The notes under the pieces were generated by a model. It was given only the letters and a program-made list of their open reading frames with translations. It searched no databases and had not been told where the DNA came from. 64,000 nucleotides of DNA from assembly GCA_947165895.1 (NCBI GenBank), contig CAMVCB010000008.1, positions 41,305 through 105,304 on the forward strand, given 5' to 3'. The DNA comes from an uncultured Treponema sp. (GTDB taxonomy: Bacteria > Spirochaetota > Spirochaetia > Treponematales > Treponemataceae). Below are positions 9,999-20,010 of the stretch, in pieces (the stretch's first letter is position 1; the number at the start of each line of letters is the position of its first letter). The position numbers were made by a program, and so were the translations under genes.

Positions 9999-11440
9999 GC
10001 AAAATTAGAATGCATTTTTATCTATATGTAGTTTCAATGCCTCTTCTCTTGTCTTTAGGTTTGTTTTTTTGCTTTGTTTCGCAGCCGTATTCGTTTGAAC
10101 CGGTATGTTTTTCTTTCAGTTTTTTCTGTGTAATAACCGTTTTTCGTGCAATTAAAAGATATGGCTTATTTTCGCTGTACTGTTTGTATTTATATACATC
10201 ATTCTTTTTTGTTTACTCAAAGCTTTTCTTCTCGGCTCTTGGTGTTACTGATTTCTTGTATGTGGATTTCCCCGGTAAACATCATTTTTCGGAAAACACT
10301 GGTATCTATTTTATCGTCGGGTCTTTTATTTCTTTTTATGTGCTTGATATTTTTTATTTTTGCAAGTCATGGAGACTTCCCGAGAAAATAAAGATAAAAA
10401 GCGCTGCGTCTCTGATTAAGCAAAGAAAAATAATGACAAGAATAGGCACTATTTTTATGTCGTTAGCTTTTATTCCTATTTTGTATAAATTGTACTTGCA
10501 ATTACAGATAATACGGCAAACAGGCTATGTTTCTTTGTACACAGGTGCTTTAGATAGTATTTCATATCCTTTTTGGACGAAGGGAAGCGGAACTGTTTTC
10601 TATATCGGATTCTTGCTGGTGCTGATGTCTTTTCCGGGAAAAAAGACATACATATATGCAGTTTTGCTATTTATATTCTTTAGATTCGCCGATGCCCTGA
10701 AAGGTGGTCGAGGTGGCCTTATTTCGACGGTACTTGCTGTAATTTATTTCTACTACAAGTTGTATGGAGTCAAATTTTCAATAAAGAAAATGTTACCTCT
10801 ATTTGCTGTTTTGGTAGTGTTTTCAGCAGTAATAGGTCAATCTCGAACGGAGACAGCTGAAACTCAAAAAAAATCTGTTAGCACTAAACTACTTTGCGAT
10901 TTCGTTATAAATCAGAGTGGTTCAATAGGTTCTCCGTTAGCAGTTATTGAATTTGTCCAGAAACAGAAACCGTTTCGTCATTATCCATATATTTTCTCAT
11001 TGTTATTTACCCCTATATATAATTTTATTTCCCCAGAAACGGAAAGCGTCCCTTCATTAGAGCGACTTCAGCTGAGAAATGAGATGGAAGGTATTATTAC
11101 CTATCTTTATTCTCCGTTTATGTACAAATCTGGTTTTGGAATAGGAGCTACATTTTCAGGGGAAATGTTTGATTGTTTCGGGCTTTTGGGGATTGTGTTT
11201 TGGACGATTATGCTTGGCCGATTGATTCTTTTTGTTGAAAAATCTTGCACTTTTGGGGGAAGAAAAATGTTCTGGGCATGGTTTATAGCTTGTTCTGTTA
11301 TCGTTCTTCCCCGTTCCCATTTTTTTGATTTTTTATATTCAGGATATATGTATTTTTTCTTAATTCTTGGAATTGAAGCGATTCTTAATACCAAAGGATT
11401 GATAAAAAAGAAATCTGCAGGAGCCTATAAAAATGTCTGA
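9989..11440 (+). CDS. O-antigen/oligosaccharide repeat-unit polymerase (Wzy-like)
   Basis: Multi-TM protein between glycosyltransferases, with hydrophobic segments and a large loop (SGSIGSPLAVIEFVQ...). Confidence 0.65.
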   Translation: MQLGKIRMHFYLYVVSMPLLLSLGLFFCFVSQPYSFEPVCFSFSFFCVITVFRAIKRYGLFSLYCLYLYTSFFFVYSKLFFSALGVTDFLYVDFPGKHHFSENTGIYFIVGSFISFYVLDIFYFCKSWRLPEKIKIKSAASLIKQRKIMTRIGTIFMSLAFIPILYKLYLQLQIIRQTGYVSLYTGALDSISYPFWTKGSGTVFYIGFLLVLMSFPGKKTYIYAVLLFIFFRFADALKGGRGGLISTVLAVIYFYYKLYGVKFSIKKMLPLFAVLVVFSAVIGQSRTETAETQKKSVSTKLLCDFVINQSGSIGSPLAVIEFVQKQKPFRHYPYIFSLLFTPIYNFISPETESVPSLERLQLRNEMEGIITYLYSPFMYKSGFGIGATFSGEMFDCFGLLGIVFWTIMLGRLILFVEKSCTFGGRKMFWAWFIACSVIVLPRSHFFDFLYSGYMYFFLILGIEAILNTKGLIKKKSAGAYKNV

Positions 11441-12389
11441 TTATCCATTCAAAGTTTCCGTTGTTGTACCGTCATTCAATAGAGGTCATTTGCTTGCTCG
11501 AACTTTGCCAACTTATTTGCAAGATGATGTTGGAGAGCTGATTCTTGTTGATGATTGTTCCTCAGATGACACCCAGAAAGTTGTGGCAGAACTTCAAAAA
11601 ACTTATCCGCAGATAAAATACTTACGAAACGAAAAGAATTCAAAACAGCCATATTCAAAAAATCGTGGAATTATGGAAGCAAAAGGAGAATTCATCTATT
11701 TTGGTGATGATGACAGCATCTTGTTGTCGAATTCAATTTCTTTGTTACTAGCTGCTTTGGAAAAAGAGAACGCAGATTTTGCAGGTGCTCGTGCTCTTTA
11801 TATGGGAAACTATTGTCCAACAGATGAGCAAAGTATCCTTGCGTATGAAAAATGGCAACGGGATAAAAATGTAATCTCTCCAGATAAGGTAGCCAGAATT
11901 CTACCTTTTGAATCTCATTTTAATGCATGGATAAATAGGCGTGCAGAGACTCCGTATCTGCACGCCTGCCTGCTATGCAAGCAGGCGTGCGCAAAGCAAA
12001 TCCTTTTTGATACAAACTATACGGGCTGTGCCTATCGTGAAGAAACAGATTTCTGTTTGCGTGCTGTTTTTAAAGGTTTGAAACTTGTGTATGAGCCAAG
12101 CGCCGTGCAAATAAACTTGCCTCAAAAATTTGTTCGCTCAACAGGTGCTCATACTGGTGGACGCGATAAGTGGCTAAAAAGTGCACTTGATTGTAACCGT
12201 TATTTCTTTGACAAAAACTGGGAAAAAATTGTTGAACATTTTTCGCTGGAAATTTCAAAAGAGAAAATGCTTTTAGAAACGGAAAAAGATATTCGTTCTA
12301 TTGCAAAACAAAAAATAAATGTTCTTAAAGAGCTTTTGAAAAAAATATATTTCAGAACTGTTGTTTTGACACGTTATAGGGAGAAATAA
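11433..12389 (+). CDS. Family 2 glycosyltransferase
   Basis: FKVSVVVPSFNRGHLLARTLPTYLQ...ELILVDDCSSDDT. Confidence 0.88.
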   Translation: MSDYPFKVSVVVPSFNRGHLLARTLPTYLQDDVGELILVDDCSSDDTQKVVAELQKTYPQIKYLRNEKNSKQPYSKNRGIMEAKGEFIYFGDDDSILLSNSISLLLAALEKENADFAGARALYMGNYCPTDEQSILAYEKWQRDKNVISPDKVARILPFESHFNAWINRRAETPYLHACLLCKQACAKQILFDTNYTGCAYREETDFCLRAVFKGLKLVYEPSAVQINLPQKFVRSTGAHTGGRDKWLKSALDCNRYFFDKNWEKIVEHFSLEISKEKMLLETEKDIRSIAKQKINVLKELLKKIYFRTVVLTRYREK

Positions 12390-12391
12390 AA

Positions 12392-13408
12392 TTGAAAAAA
12401 GCACTAATTGTTTCATTTAATGGAATTGGTAATGCAGGTGGAGTAGAACGAGTATCTCTCTATGCAAAGGAAATTTTGGAAGAAGCGGGGTATGAAGTAA
12501 AGATTTTAGAAATGCTCCGCTTTCATTTGCCGAAATTTGATTTTCTTTTTCAGGCAATAGTTATGTCCTTTCGTCTGTTTTTTATGGAAAATGATCTTGT
12601 TGTTGCAAATTCCTGGCAGGCTTTTTTGTATCCTGCTGATATTTCTTTTTCGCATGGAACGACACAAGGTTACACGGAGCATGTAAGCACTTTTAAGAGA
12701 TTTTCTGGAGCCGGACTTACGGCTTGGATGGAAAAGATAGCTGCAAAACGAGCTAAGAAAGTTCTTGCTGTAAGTGCACACGTAAAAGACGATTTGGTTT
12801 CGCTATATAAAATCAAACCTGAGAAAATCAGTGTTCTTCCAAATTGTGTTGATGAAGAAAAATATGTTCCAGCTAAAAGAATTACTGACAAAAAAGATAA
12901 CTTTTTTCTTTTCAGCGGCAGGCTGGAAATCGGAAAGGGACTTCTGGCTCTAAAGTCTCTTTCCGATTTCCTTGAGACTATTGATGGCTGGCAGCTTTTG
13001 ATTGCATCAAATGTAAAGCAAAATTCTGAACTTTTTGAAATGAATAAGAAAACACATATTGTTTACGGTTTGACTGCAGAAGATATGCCCGACTTCTATC
13101 TACGTGGCGATGTGTTGTTTTTTCCGTCTTTGTATGAAGGCTTTTCTATGGCGACTCTAGAGGCTTTGTCTTGTGGAATTTCTGTTTTGGGGACAGATTT
13201 TGTAGTTACCGATGAACTGAAGCCCTATGCCTTCTGCAAAGATATTACGACCATCGTGGATAATCCCAGAGAAATTGTATCAGAGGCTGAAAAGCTTGTT
13301 TCACAATGGAAAAATCAAAAACAATTTATACATAAAACTGTTGCCACTCAGTTCGGTAAAAAAAACTATGCAACACTGTTTTTGAAACATATTGAGGGGA
13401 CGAAATGA
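12392..13408 (+). CDS. Family 4 glycosyltransferase (TTG start)
   Basis: VSLYAKEILEEAGYEV..., FSGRLEIGKG, FFPSLYEGFSMATLEALSCG. Confidence 0.85.
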   Translation: MKKALIVSFNGIGNAGGVERVSLYAKEILEEAGYEVKILEMLRFHLPKFDFLFQAIVMSFRLFFMENDLVVANSWQAFLYPADISFSHGTTQGYTEHVSTFKRFSGAGLTAWMEKIAAKRAKKVLAVSAHVKDDLVSLYKIKPEKISVLPNCVDEEKYVPAKRITDKKDNFFLFSGRLEIGKGLLALKSLSDFLETIDGWQLLIASNVKQNSELFEMNKKTHIVYGLTAEDMPDFYLRGDVLFFPSLYEGFSMATLEALSCGISVLGTDFVVTDELKPYAFCKDITTIVDNPREIVSEAEKLVSQWKNQKQFIHKTVATQFGKKNYATLFLKHIEGTK

Positions 13409-14517
13409 AAATGCAAAACTTTTTGTATATCGGTGCCCGTATTGGAAAAACAACAGACGGCGGTACAATCTGTCAGAAAAATATGGAATCTCTTTTACAG
13501 ACGATTTATGGAGATTGTTTTCATGCTGTATATGTAAATGACGCATTGGTGCGAGGTGTAAAGCGAATTATTTCATATTTCCAATTTACTCCTAATATAG
13601 ATTTTAGAAAATTATGGGAAAAAATAAGAGAATGTGTTTTAAGTAATAAAATTGAAATTGTTTTTTTGTGCTCATCTGCTTACGGTGTTATTGCAGAGAG
13701 GATAAAAAGAGCTTTTCCGAATATCTCAGTGATAACATTTTTTCATAACATTGAAAAACTCTATGCGAAAGATTATTTATCATTTGCAAAACCAAAATCC
13801 TGGTATTTCTATTTATATTCGTCTGTTGCTGAGAGGAAGTCTGTTTTACATTCGGATTTTATTCTGAATATAAATGAGAGAGATGCAAATGCTTTGTATG
13901 AAGTATATGGCAGAAAAAGCAGCGGCCTTATTCCTTTTTTCTTAAAAAATACATTTTCTGACAGCGATATTGCAGAAAAGGAGAAGTGTAAAACTGAAAT
14001 AAAAGCAAAGAAGGCTTTGTTTGTCGGCTCTGCATTTTTCGGAAATACGCAGGGGTTGGATTGGTTCATAAATTCAATATTACCAAATTTGCCTATCAAT
14101 CTTGTCATAGTTGGTAGCGGAATGAACACCGTATATAAAACTTCTGAAAAAATTGAAGTACATGGCTTTGTTGATAATTTAAATGCTTATTATGAAAATG
14201 CAGACTTTGTCCTTCTACCGATTGTGTCGGGAAGTGGAATGAAGACAAAAACAGCCGAGGCAATGATGCACGGAAAAGTTATAGTTGGCACAACGGAGGC
14301 TTTTTCAGGCTACAATACGGCAGGTTTTAGGGGACTTTTTTGCTGCAATTCAATTGACGAATTTGAGAATGCTGTAAATCAGATAGATCAAGGGCATTTC
14401 TATACATTCAACAAAGAAATTTATAATCATTTCTGTGAACATTACAGTTTTGATATTGCTAAGAAAAGGATGACTGATTTTCTCGATGTAAGTCTTGGGG
14501 GAAATGGTGAAAAATAA
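13405..14517 (+). CDS. Glycosyltransferase (GT-B/family 4-like)
   Basis: ALFVGSAFFGNTQGLDWFINSI...NADFVLLPIVSGSGMKTKTAEAMMHGKVIVGT. Confidence 0.78.
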   Translation: MKMQNFLYIGARIGKTTDGGTICQKNMESLLQTIYGDCFHAVYVNDALVRGVKRIISYFQFTPNIDFRKLWEKIRECVLSNKIEIVFLCSSAYGVIAERIKRAFPNISVITFFHNIEKLYAKDYLSFAKPKSWYFYLYSSVAERKSVLHSDFILNINERDANALYEVYGRKSSGLIPFFLKNTFSDSDIAEKEKCKTEIKAKKALFVGSAFFGNTQGLDWFINSILPNLPINLVIVGSGMNTVYKTSEKIEVHGFVDNLNAYYENADFVLLPIVSGSGMKTKTAEAMMHGKVIVGTTEAFSGYNTAGFRGLFCCNSIDEFENAVNQIDQGHFYTFNKEIYNHFCEHYSFDIAKKRMTDFLDVSLGGNGEK

Positions 14518-15313
14518 AGCTCCTTTCCTTTCTGTAATCATTCCCTGTTTCAACTGCTATAAGACCATAGAACAATGCGTTGACTCTGTTGTTTCTGAGT
14601 GTGAAGCAAATTCTTTGAATTATGAAATTATTTGTGTTAATGACGGAAGCACAGACGCAACTCTATCTGTTTTAGAAAGGCTTTTAGGTGAAAATGCAAA
14701 CATCAAGTATTTTTCGCAAGAAAATGCAGGACCGTCGTCAGCAAGAAACAACGGTGTAAAGCAATCAACTGGTGAATTGATTGCTTTTTGTGATTCCGAT
14801 GATAAATGGATTGCTGGGAAATTAGCACAGCAAATCGCATATCTGAAAGAGCATAGTGATGTAGATTTTATCTCTGCAAAATATGGAAACGGAAAACTCG
14901 GAAAGACACAGAGAATTACATACTTAAATGAAGTATTTCACAACTTTCTCTGTCCTCAAACCTCAGTCCTTCGTCGCTATATCTTTGATAATTACCATTT
15001 TCCAGAAAAACAAAAATACAGCGAGGATATGTTTTTTTTGCTTGATGTCATGCAGAAACATACTTGTGTTTATCTGGCAATTCGTTCGACTATTCCTGTT
15101 TTTGAAAAAAGAATTTTTGGAGAAAGCGGATTGTCAGCACACTTATGGGAAATGGAAAAAGGTGAATTGAGAAATATTCGATATGCTAGAAGGCTTCGTA
15201 AGATTTCTTTGCTGATTTTTGTTTTTGCGTGTTTGTGGAGCTTCACAAAATTTCTTAGACGATGCGGAATTTCGTTTATAGATAAACATATTTCTAAAAA
15301 GGAGCGCGTATGA
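14495..15313 (+). CDS. Family 2 glycosyltransferase
   Basis: APFLSVIIPCFNCYKTIEQCVDSV...EIICVNDGSTDATLSV. Confidence 0.88.
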   Translation: MGEMVKNKAPFLSVIIPCFNCYKTIEQCVDSVVSECEANSLNYEIICVNDGSTDATLSVLERLLGENANIKYFSQENAGPSSARNNGVKQSTGELIAFCDSDDKWIAGKLAQQIAYLKEHSDVDFISAKYGNGKLGKTQRITYLNEVFHNFLCPQTSVLRRYIFDNYHFPEKQKYSEDMFFLLDVMQKHTCVYLAIRSTIPVFEKRIFGESGLSAHLWEMEKGELRNIRYARRLRKISLLIFVFACLWSFTKFLRRCGISFIDKHISKKERV

Positions 15314-16414
15314 AAAAAGTCCTATTTCTTTCAAACACCGCCAATTTCTCAAAGTTCAACCGCCCCTATATGCGCTGGTTTAAAGAGCAGGGCTGGCAGG
15401 TGGATTATGCTTCAGCAGGCGAAGAGCAAGTACAAGATTGCGATAATCAATATTCGATTTCAATCGCGAGAAGCCCCTTTAGCCTGAAAAACTTTCGTGC
15501 ATTAAAAGAACTGAAAAAACTGCTTGAAGAAAATCATTATGACATTCTTCATTGCCACACGCCAATGGGTGGTGTTATCGGCAGACTAGCGGCAAAAAGA
15601 CTGTGGAAAGAGCAGAAAATCAAAGTGATTTACACGGCACATGGTTTTCATTTTTACAAAGGCGCACCGCTTTTGAACTGGCTTTTATATTATCCGATGG
15701 AAAAATGGCTTTCGCATTGCACAGATGTGATTGTAACGATAAATGAGGAAGATTATGAAAAGGCAAAAGAATCATTCTAAAATTTATAAAATCGATGGCG
15801 TTGGCGTGAATCTTGAACGTTTCTATCCTGTAACATCCGAAGCAGAAAAGAAAGATCTTCGTAAAGAAAAAGGCTTTTTTCCCGATGATTTCATTCTGAT
15901 TTATACTGCAGAGTTTATTCCAAGAAAAAATCATAAACTGCTGTTTGATATTCTTCCTGAGTTGAAAATAAAAATTCCTGCTCTCAAGGTTGTTCTATGC
16001 GGTAAAGGAGACCTTTTGGAGCATTTCAAAGAATTTGCTAATCATAATAAAATGAATTATGTCGTGTTTACAGGCTACACAAAAGATGTCGCTGATTATT
16101 GTCGTCTTTCAGATGTGCTTGTTATGCCGAGTTTTCAGGAAGGTTTACCAATGGCAATGATAGAGGCTATTGCAACAGGGTTGCCCGTGGTTGCCTCTGA
16201 TATAAGAGGTCATAAAGATGTAATTGAAGACTGTGTAAATGGCTTTTTGTTCAGTACAGATGACATTTCTGGTTTTGAAAAAGCAATCCTTACTCTATAT
16301 AAAAATCCTGCGTTATGTTCTGAAATGGGAAGACGTAATGTTGAGCGGGCAAAGAATTTTACAGTTGAAAAAGTACTTAATGCGATGAATGTAATTTACC
16401 ATACTGTAATGTAA
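15310..16414 (+). pseudogene. Family 4 glycosyltransferase split by a frameshift (ORFs 15310-15780 and 15743-16414)
   Basis: First ORF ends ...VIVTINEEDYEKAKESF*; second continues in another frame as ...HSKIYKIDGVGVNLERFYPV. Removing one base near 15765-15775 restores EDYEKAKNHSKIYKIDGVGVNLERF. Confidence 0.8.
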
Positions 16415-16481
16415 TCAATATATTTTTGATACTTAATTGTAAAAAAATTGTAGTTATTCGAGGTTGTTCGAAGTAATTAAA

Positions 16482-16907
16482 TTACATATCACAAACAAGT
16501 AATGGATTTTTAATTTCTTGAACTTGTAGAAGTGATTTATCGTTTGTAACAAAATTGTCACAATCATAAAAACGTGCAGCAGAAATTTGTAAAGAATCCA
16601 GTCCTTTTAGAAAGCTGTATTTACCACGAAGCATTCCGGCATAACTTGCAATTTCTGTGTTTATATCAATTTTCTTTATGTCTAAAAAATTTTGAAAAGC
16701 GTAGTAATTATCAATTTTTTGTTGATTATTGTCTTTATAAGGGCCTGCTACATATTCCATGTCTGTAATAACAGATGTATAGAACTGAGAATTTTCATTT
16801 GCAGTTTTGAAAATAAATTGTTTCATCTTGTCAAAATACAAAGGCGATTTATCGAGAAAGTAAATTATTGGAGCCGTATCAAAAAAGATTCTAGAAGACA
16901 CGATCAC
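16482..16907 (-). CDS. PIN-domain toxin (VapC-like)
   Basis: RIFFDTAPIIYFLDKSPLYF and DCDNFVTNDKSLLQV acidic motifs; overlaps its upstream partner. Confidence 0.75.
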   Translation of the reverse strand: MIVSSRIFFDTAPIIYFLDKSPLYFDKMKQFIFKTANENSQFYTSVITDMEYVAGPYKDNNQQKIDNYYAFQNFLDIKKIDINTEIASYAGMLRGKYSFLKGLDSLQISAARFYDCDNFVTNDKSLLQVQEIKNPLLVCDM

Positions 16908-17112
16908 TCCTTAATTTGCTGATATAATTCTGCGCATTATCAGAATTTTTTGAAGGATTAACAAATGTGTCCAGTTGTTCCAAAGTGACAGGCTTGCGTT
17001 CTAATTTTTCTTCATCAAGTAAAGTGATTATTACACTCTGATTCTTGTGAGGATATACTGTTTCTGTGGTAACATATTTATCACCATCGTAATAACCTTT
17101 AACACTAATCAT
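16891..17112 (-). CDS. Putative antitoxin partner of the PIN-domain toxin
   Basis: 73-aa ORF just upstream of, and 17 bp overlapping, the PIN ORF. Confidence 0.65.
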   Translation of the reverse strand: MISVKGYYDGDKYVTTETVYPHKNQSVIITLLDEEKLERKPVTLEQLDTFVNPSKNSDNAQNYISKLRSDRVF

Positions 17113-17228
17113 TACAAACCTCCTGTTTATAAAATCAGCATATCTTATTTTTTTATATTATAACACAATAATAAAGAAAAAGCGGTTAATTTAATCCTTA
17201 TTAAGTTAACCGCCATTACATTCCTTTT

Positions 17229-18527
17229 TTATTCCACTTCAATCGTCTTAATATGTGCTCCCAGCGCCTGAAGTCTTCCGACTAAATCCTCATAGCCGCG
17301 CTCAATCTGGTAAACGTTACTGATGCGGCTTTCGCCGTGGGCACACATGGCGGCAATTACCATGGCCATTCCGGCACGAATATCCGGCGAAACAAGGTGG
17401 TCTCCGTGAAGCATGCTTGGGCCGCTTACAACTGCGCGGTGAGGGTCGCACAAGGTGATTTTTGCTCCCATGGAAATTAATTTATCTACAAAGAACATGC
17501 GGCTTTCGAACATTTTTTCAAAAATCAGCACTGTGCCTTCTACCTGGGTTGCAACCACCGTCATGATGGAAGTGAGGTCGGCAGGGAATCCCGGCCACGG
17601 CATGTCGTCAATTTTTGGAATGGCATTTCCAAGGTCGTTGTTTACCTTAAGCTCCTGAGTGTTCGGCACTGTAAGCTCGTCGCCGTCAAGCCGCCATGAA
17701 ATGCCAAGCTTTGCAAAGCTGTTTTTAAGAGGACGCATTTCCTGGGGACGGATTCCCTTGATTGTAATTTTTCCCCGGGTTGCGGCCGCCATTCCGATAA
17801 AAGAACCGATTTCAATTGTATCCGGCCCGATTGTAAACTCGCAGCCGTGAAGCTGTTTTACGCCCTGAATGCGAAGAATATTACTTCCGATTCCGCTTAT
17901 CTGGCCGCCCATTTTGTTAATCATGTTGCAGAGGTCCTGAACATGAGGCTCGCTTGCCGCATTCTGGATGATTGTTTCGCCTTCTGCAAGGCTTGCAGCC
18001 ATTACGGCATTTTCTGTTGCGGTAACCGAAGCTTCATCAAGGAAGATGTCAGCGCCCACAAGCTTGTTTGCGCTCAGTTGGAAGTGACCGTTTACAACGA
18101 TATTTGCTCCCAGCTCCTTAAGGGCCAGAAAGTGTGTGTCCACGCGGCGGCGGCCGATAACGTCACCTCCCGGAGGCATCATCTCGCATTTTCCGTTACG
18201 GGCAAGAAGAGGGCCTGCAAATACAATGGAACCGCGAACCTTTTTAGTTAAATCGCGGGGCAGTTCCTTTTTGTTCACCTTTTCGCAGTGAATCTTCCAG
18301 TTGTGCTTTGTGATTTTTTCAACTTTTGCGCCAAGTGCTTCAAGAATCTGAAGCATTACGTTTGTATCCTGAATTTCAGGAATGTTATTTAAAATTACAG
18401 GTTCTGATGTCAAAAGACAGGCCGCAATACAAGGCAGGGCAGCATTTTTGTTGCCGCTAGCTGTAATTGTCCCCTGAATCGGAAATCCACCCTCAATTAC
18501 ATATTCGTGCATATATACTTTCCTCAA
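17229..18527 (-). CDS. murA: UDP-N-acetylglucosamine 1-carboxyvinyltransferase
   Basis: GGFPIQGTITASGNKNAALPCIAACLLT, FPADLTSIMTVVATQVEGT. Confidence 0.95.
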   Translation of the reverse strand: MRKVYMHEYVIEGGFPIQGTITASGNKNAALPCIAACLLTSEPVILNNIPEIQDTNVMLQILEALGAKVEKITKHNWKIHCEKVNKKELPRDLTKKVRGSIVFAGPLLARNGKCEMMPPGGDVIGRRRVDTHFLALKELGANIVVNGHFQLSANKLVGADIFLDEASVTATENAVMAASLAEGETIIQNAASEPHVQDLCNMINKMGGQISGIGSNILRIQGVKQLHGCEFTIGPDTIEIGSFIGMAAATRGKITIKGIRPQEMRPLKNSFAKLGISWRLDGDELTVPNTQELKVNNDLGNAIPKIDDMPWPGFPADLTSIMTVVATQVEGTVLIFEKMFESRMFFVDKLISMGAKITLCDPHRAVVSGPSMLHGDHLVSPDIRAGMAMVIAAMCAHGESRISNVYQIERGYEDLVGRLQALGAHIKTIEVE

Positions 18528-18540
18528 AAACTTTCAGTCG

Positions 18541-18653
18541 AAATACCTGCCTCAAAACCGCACGATATCGTGCTACACGTTGCTGTGCCTTGGAACTATA
18601 AACTTTGCCGCTCTCGCGGCAAGCACAGCAAAGTGTTTTTGATACAGGTATTT
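18541..18653. repeat. 113-bp imperfect inverted-repeat element between murA and pepT
   Basis: AAATACCTGCCTCAAAA (18541-18557) versus TTTTGATACAGGTATTT (18637-18653), 15/17 complementary. Inner arms CACGTTGCTGTGCCTT / AAGCACAGCAAAGTG plus the palindrome GCACGATATCGTGC. Confidence 0.65.
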
Positions 18654-18675
18654 CTCCTTAGCGTTTTTTTGCAAA

Positions 18676-19923
18676 TTAAATTTTCACAAGATTAACCAGA
18701 ATATCGGCAGCTTTTGCCATCTGGTTTAGAGAAACCCACTCATAGCGGGAATGATACTTGTGGCCGCCGGTAAAAATATTGGGGCAGGGAATGCCCATTT
18801 CTGTAAGGCGGGAACCGTCCGTTCCTCCGCGAATCGGTTTTTCAACAATTTCAACGCCGGCCTGTCTGTAAGCCTCCCTCAGTCTTTCCAGAACCTCAGG
18901 GTGCTGATCCATCTTTTCCTTCATGTTTTTATACTGTTCGCGGAAATCTACCTGAACTTTTCCATTAAAGCTGATGGCAGCTGCTTCTGCACAGTCAGAA
19001 ACTACCTTCTTTTCTAATTCTATTTCCGAGAGTGAAAATGAGCGCAGAAGCAGCTGCACCTTAGCCGAGTCAATGCTTCCTGCCACTTCCATAGGGGCAA
19101 TAAAGCCTTCGTAATGCTCTGTAGTTTCAGGAGTCATAGTGTGGGGCAAAAGGCTTAAAAATTTTCCTGCCATGCTTACCGCATTTACCATTTTTCCCTT
19201 TTTAGCATCTCCTGTGTGGCAGGCCTTTCCCGTAAAGCTTACCTCTGCCGCCCAGGCGTTAAAGCATTCGCTTTCAAGCTCTCCAATGTTTCCGCCGTCC
19301 ACCGTGTATGCAAATTTAGACTTAATCAGCTCCAGAGGAACCTTATCCATGCCGTGCCCGGTTTCTTCATCAGGAGAAAAAATTACTTCTATATTACAGT
19401 GTTTTTCTTCCTTGTTTTTCTGAAGATATTCAATGGCAGTTAAAATTGCCGCAATTCCGCATTTGTCATCGCCGCCCAGAAGGGTACTTCCGTCACTAGT
19501 GATGATTGTTTCCCGCTTTGCCGCAGCTTGAGCCAGAGCTTCGTCGCTTTTTGGATTGTGAACCACTCCGCATTCAAGCCTGATTTCCCGGCCGTCATAA
19601 TTTTCAAAAATCTGAGGCTTTACGTCCTTTCCAGTAACTTCGTCCACTGTGTCCATGTGGGCAAGAAAAAGAATGCTCTGGGAAGAATCACAATTTGAAG
19701 GAAGACGGCCATAAACATAGCAGTCTTTAATCTGCACATCGCTCATTCCAAGCTCTTTCATGTCATTTTCAAGAACTTTTGCCATATCCCACTGACGTTC
19801 TGTAGATGGAAAAACTCCCTTGTCTGCTGCGTTTCCGTCACTTTCGGACCAGATTTTTACATATTTTACAAAGCGGTCTAAAAGGCGCTTTGTGTAGTCT
19901 TTATTTTCACTTATTTTATTCAT
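18676..19923 (-). CDS. pepT: Peptidase T (tripeptide aminopeptidase)
   Basis: LAHMDTVDEVTG, LLGGDDKCGIAAI, FSPDEETGHGMD, PIRGGTDGSRLTEMGIPCPNIFTGGHKYHSRYEW. Confidence 0.93.
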   Translation of the reverse strand: MNKISENKDYTKRLLDRFVKYVKIWSESDGNAADKGVFPSTERQWDMAKVLENDMKELGMSDVQIKDCYVYGRLPSNCDSSQSILFLAHMDTVDEVTGKDVKPQIFENYDGREIRLECGVVHNPKSDEALAQAAAKRETIITSDGSTLLGGDDKCGIAAILTAIEYLQKNKEEKHCNIEVIFSPDEETGHGMDKVPLELIKSKFAYTVDGGNIGELESECFNAWAAEVSFTGKACHTGDAKKGKMVNAVSMAGKFLSLLPHTMTPETTEHYEGFIAPMEVAGSIDSAKVQLLLRSFSLSEIELEKKVVSDCAEAAAISFNGKVQVDFREQYKNMKEKMDQHPEVLERLREAYRQAGVEIVEKPIRGGTDGSRLTEMGIPCPNIFTGGHKYHSRYEWVSLNQMAKAADILVNLVKI

Positions 19924-20010
19924 ACTGCAATAATAACAAAAAAATTAAAAATTTGCTCTATGGTATTTTGCGTTTTATAATAGAAGAAATTGCTCAACAG
20001 GAGGTTCTCT

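Noticed and set aside
18531-18663. Target-site duplication around the 113-bp inverted repeat
   Set aside because: Flanks (..CAGTCG / CTCCTT..) show no convincing direct repeat, so recent transposition is not supported.
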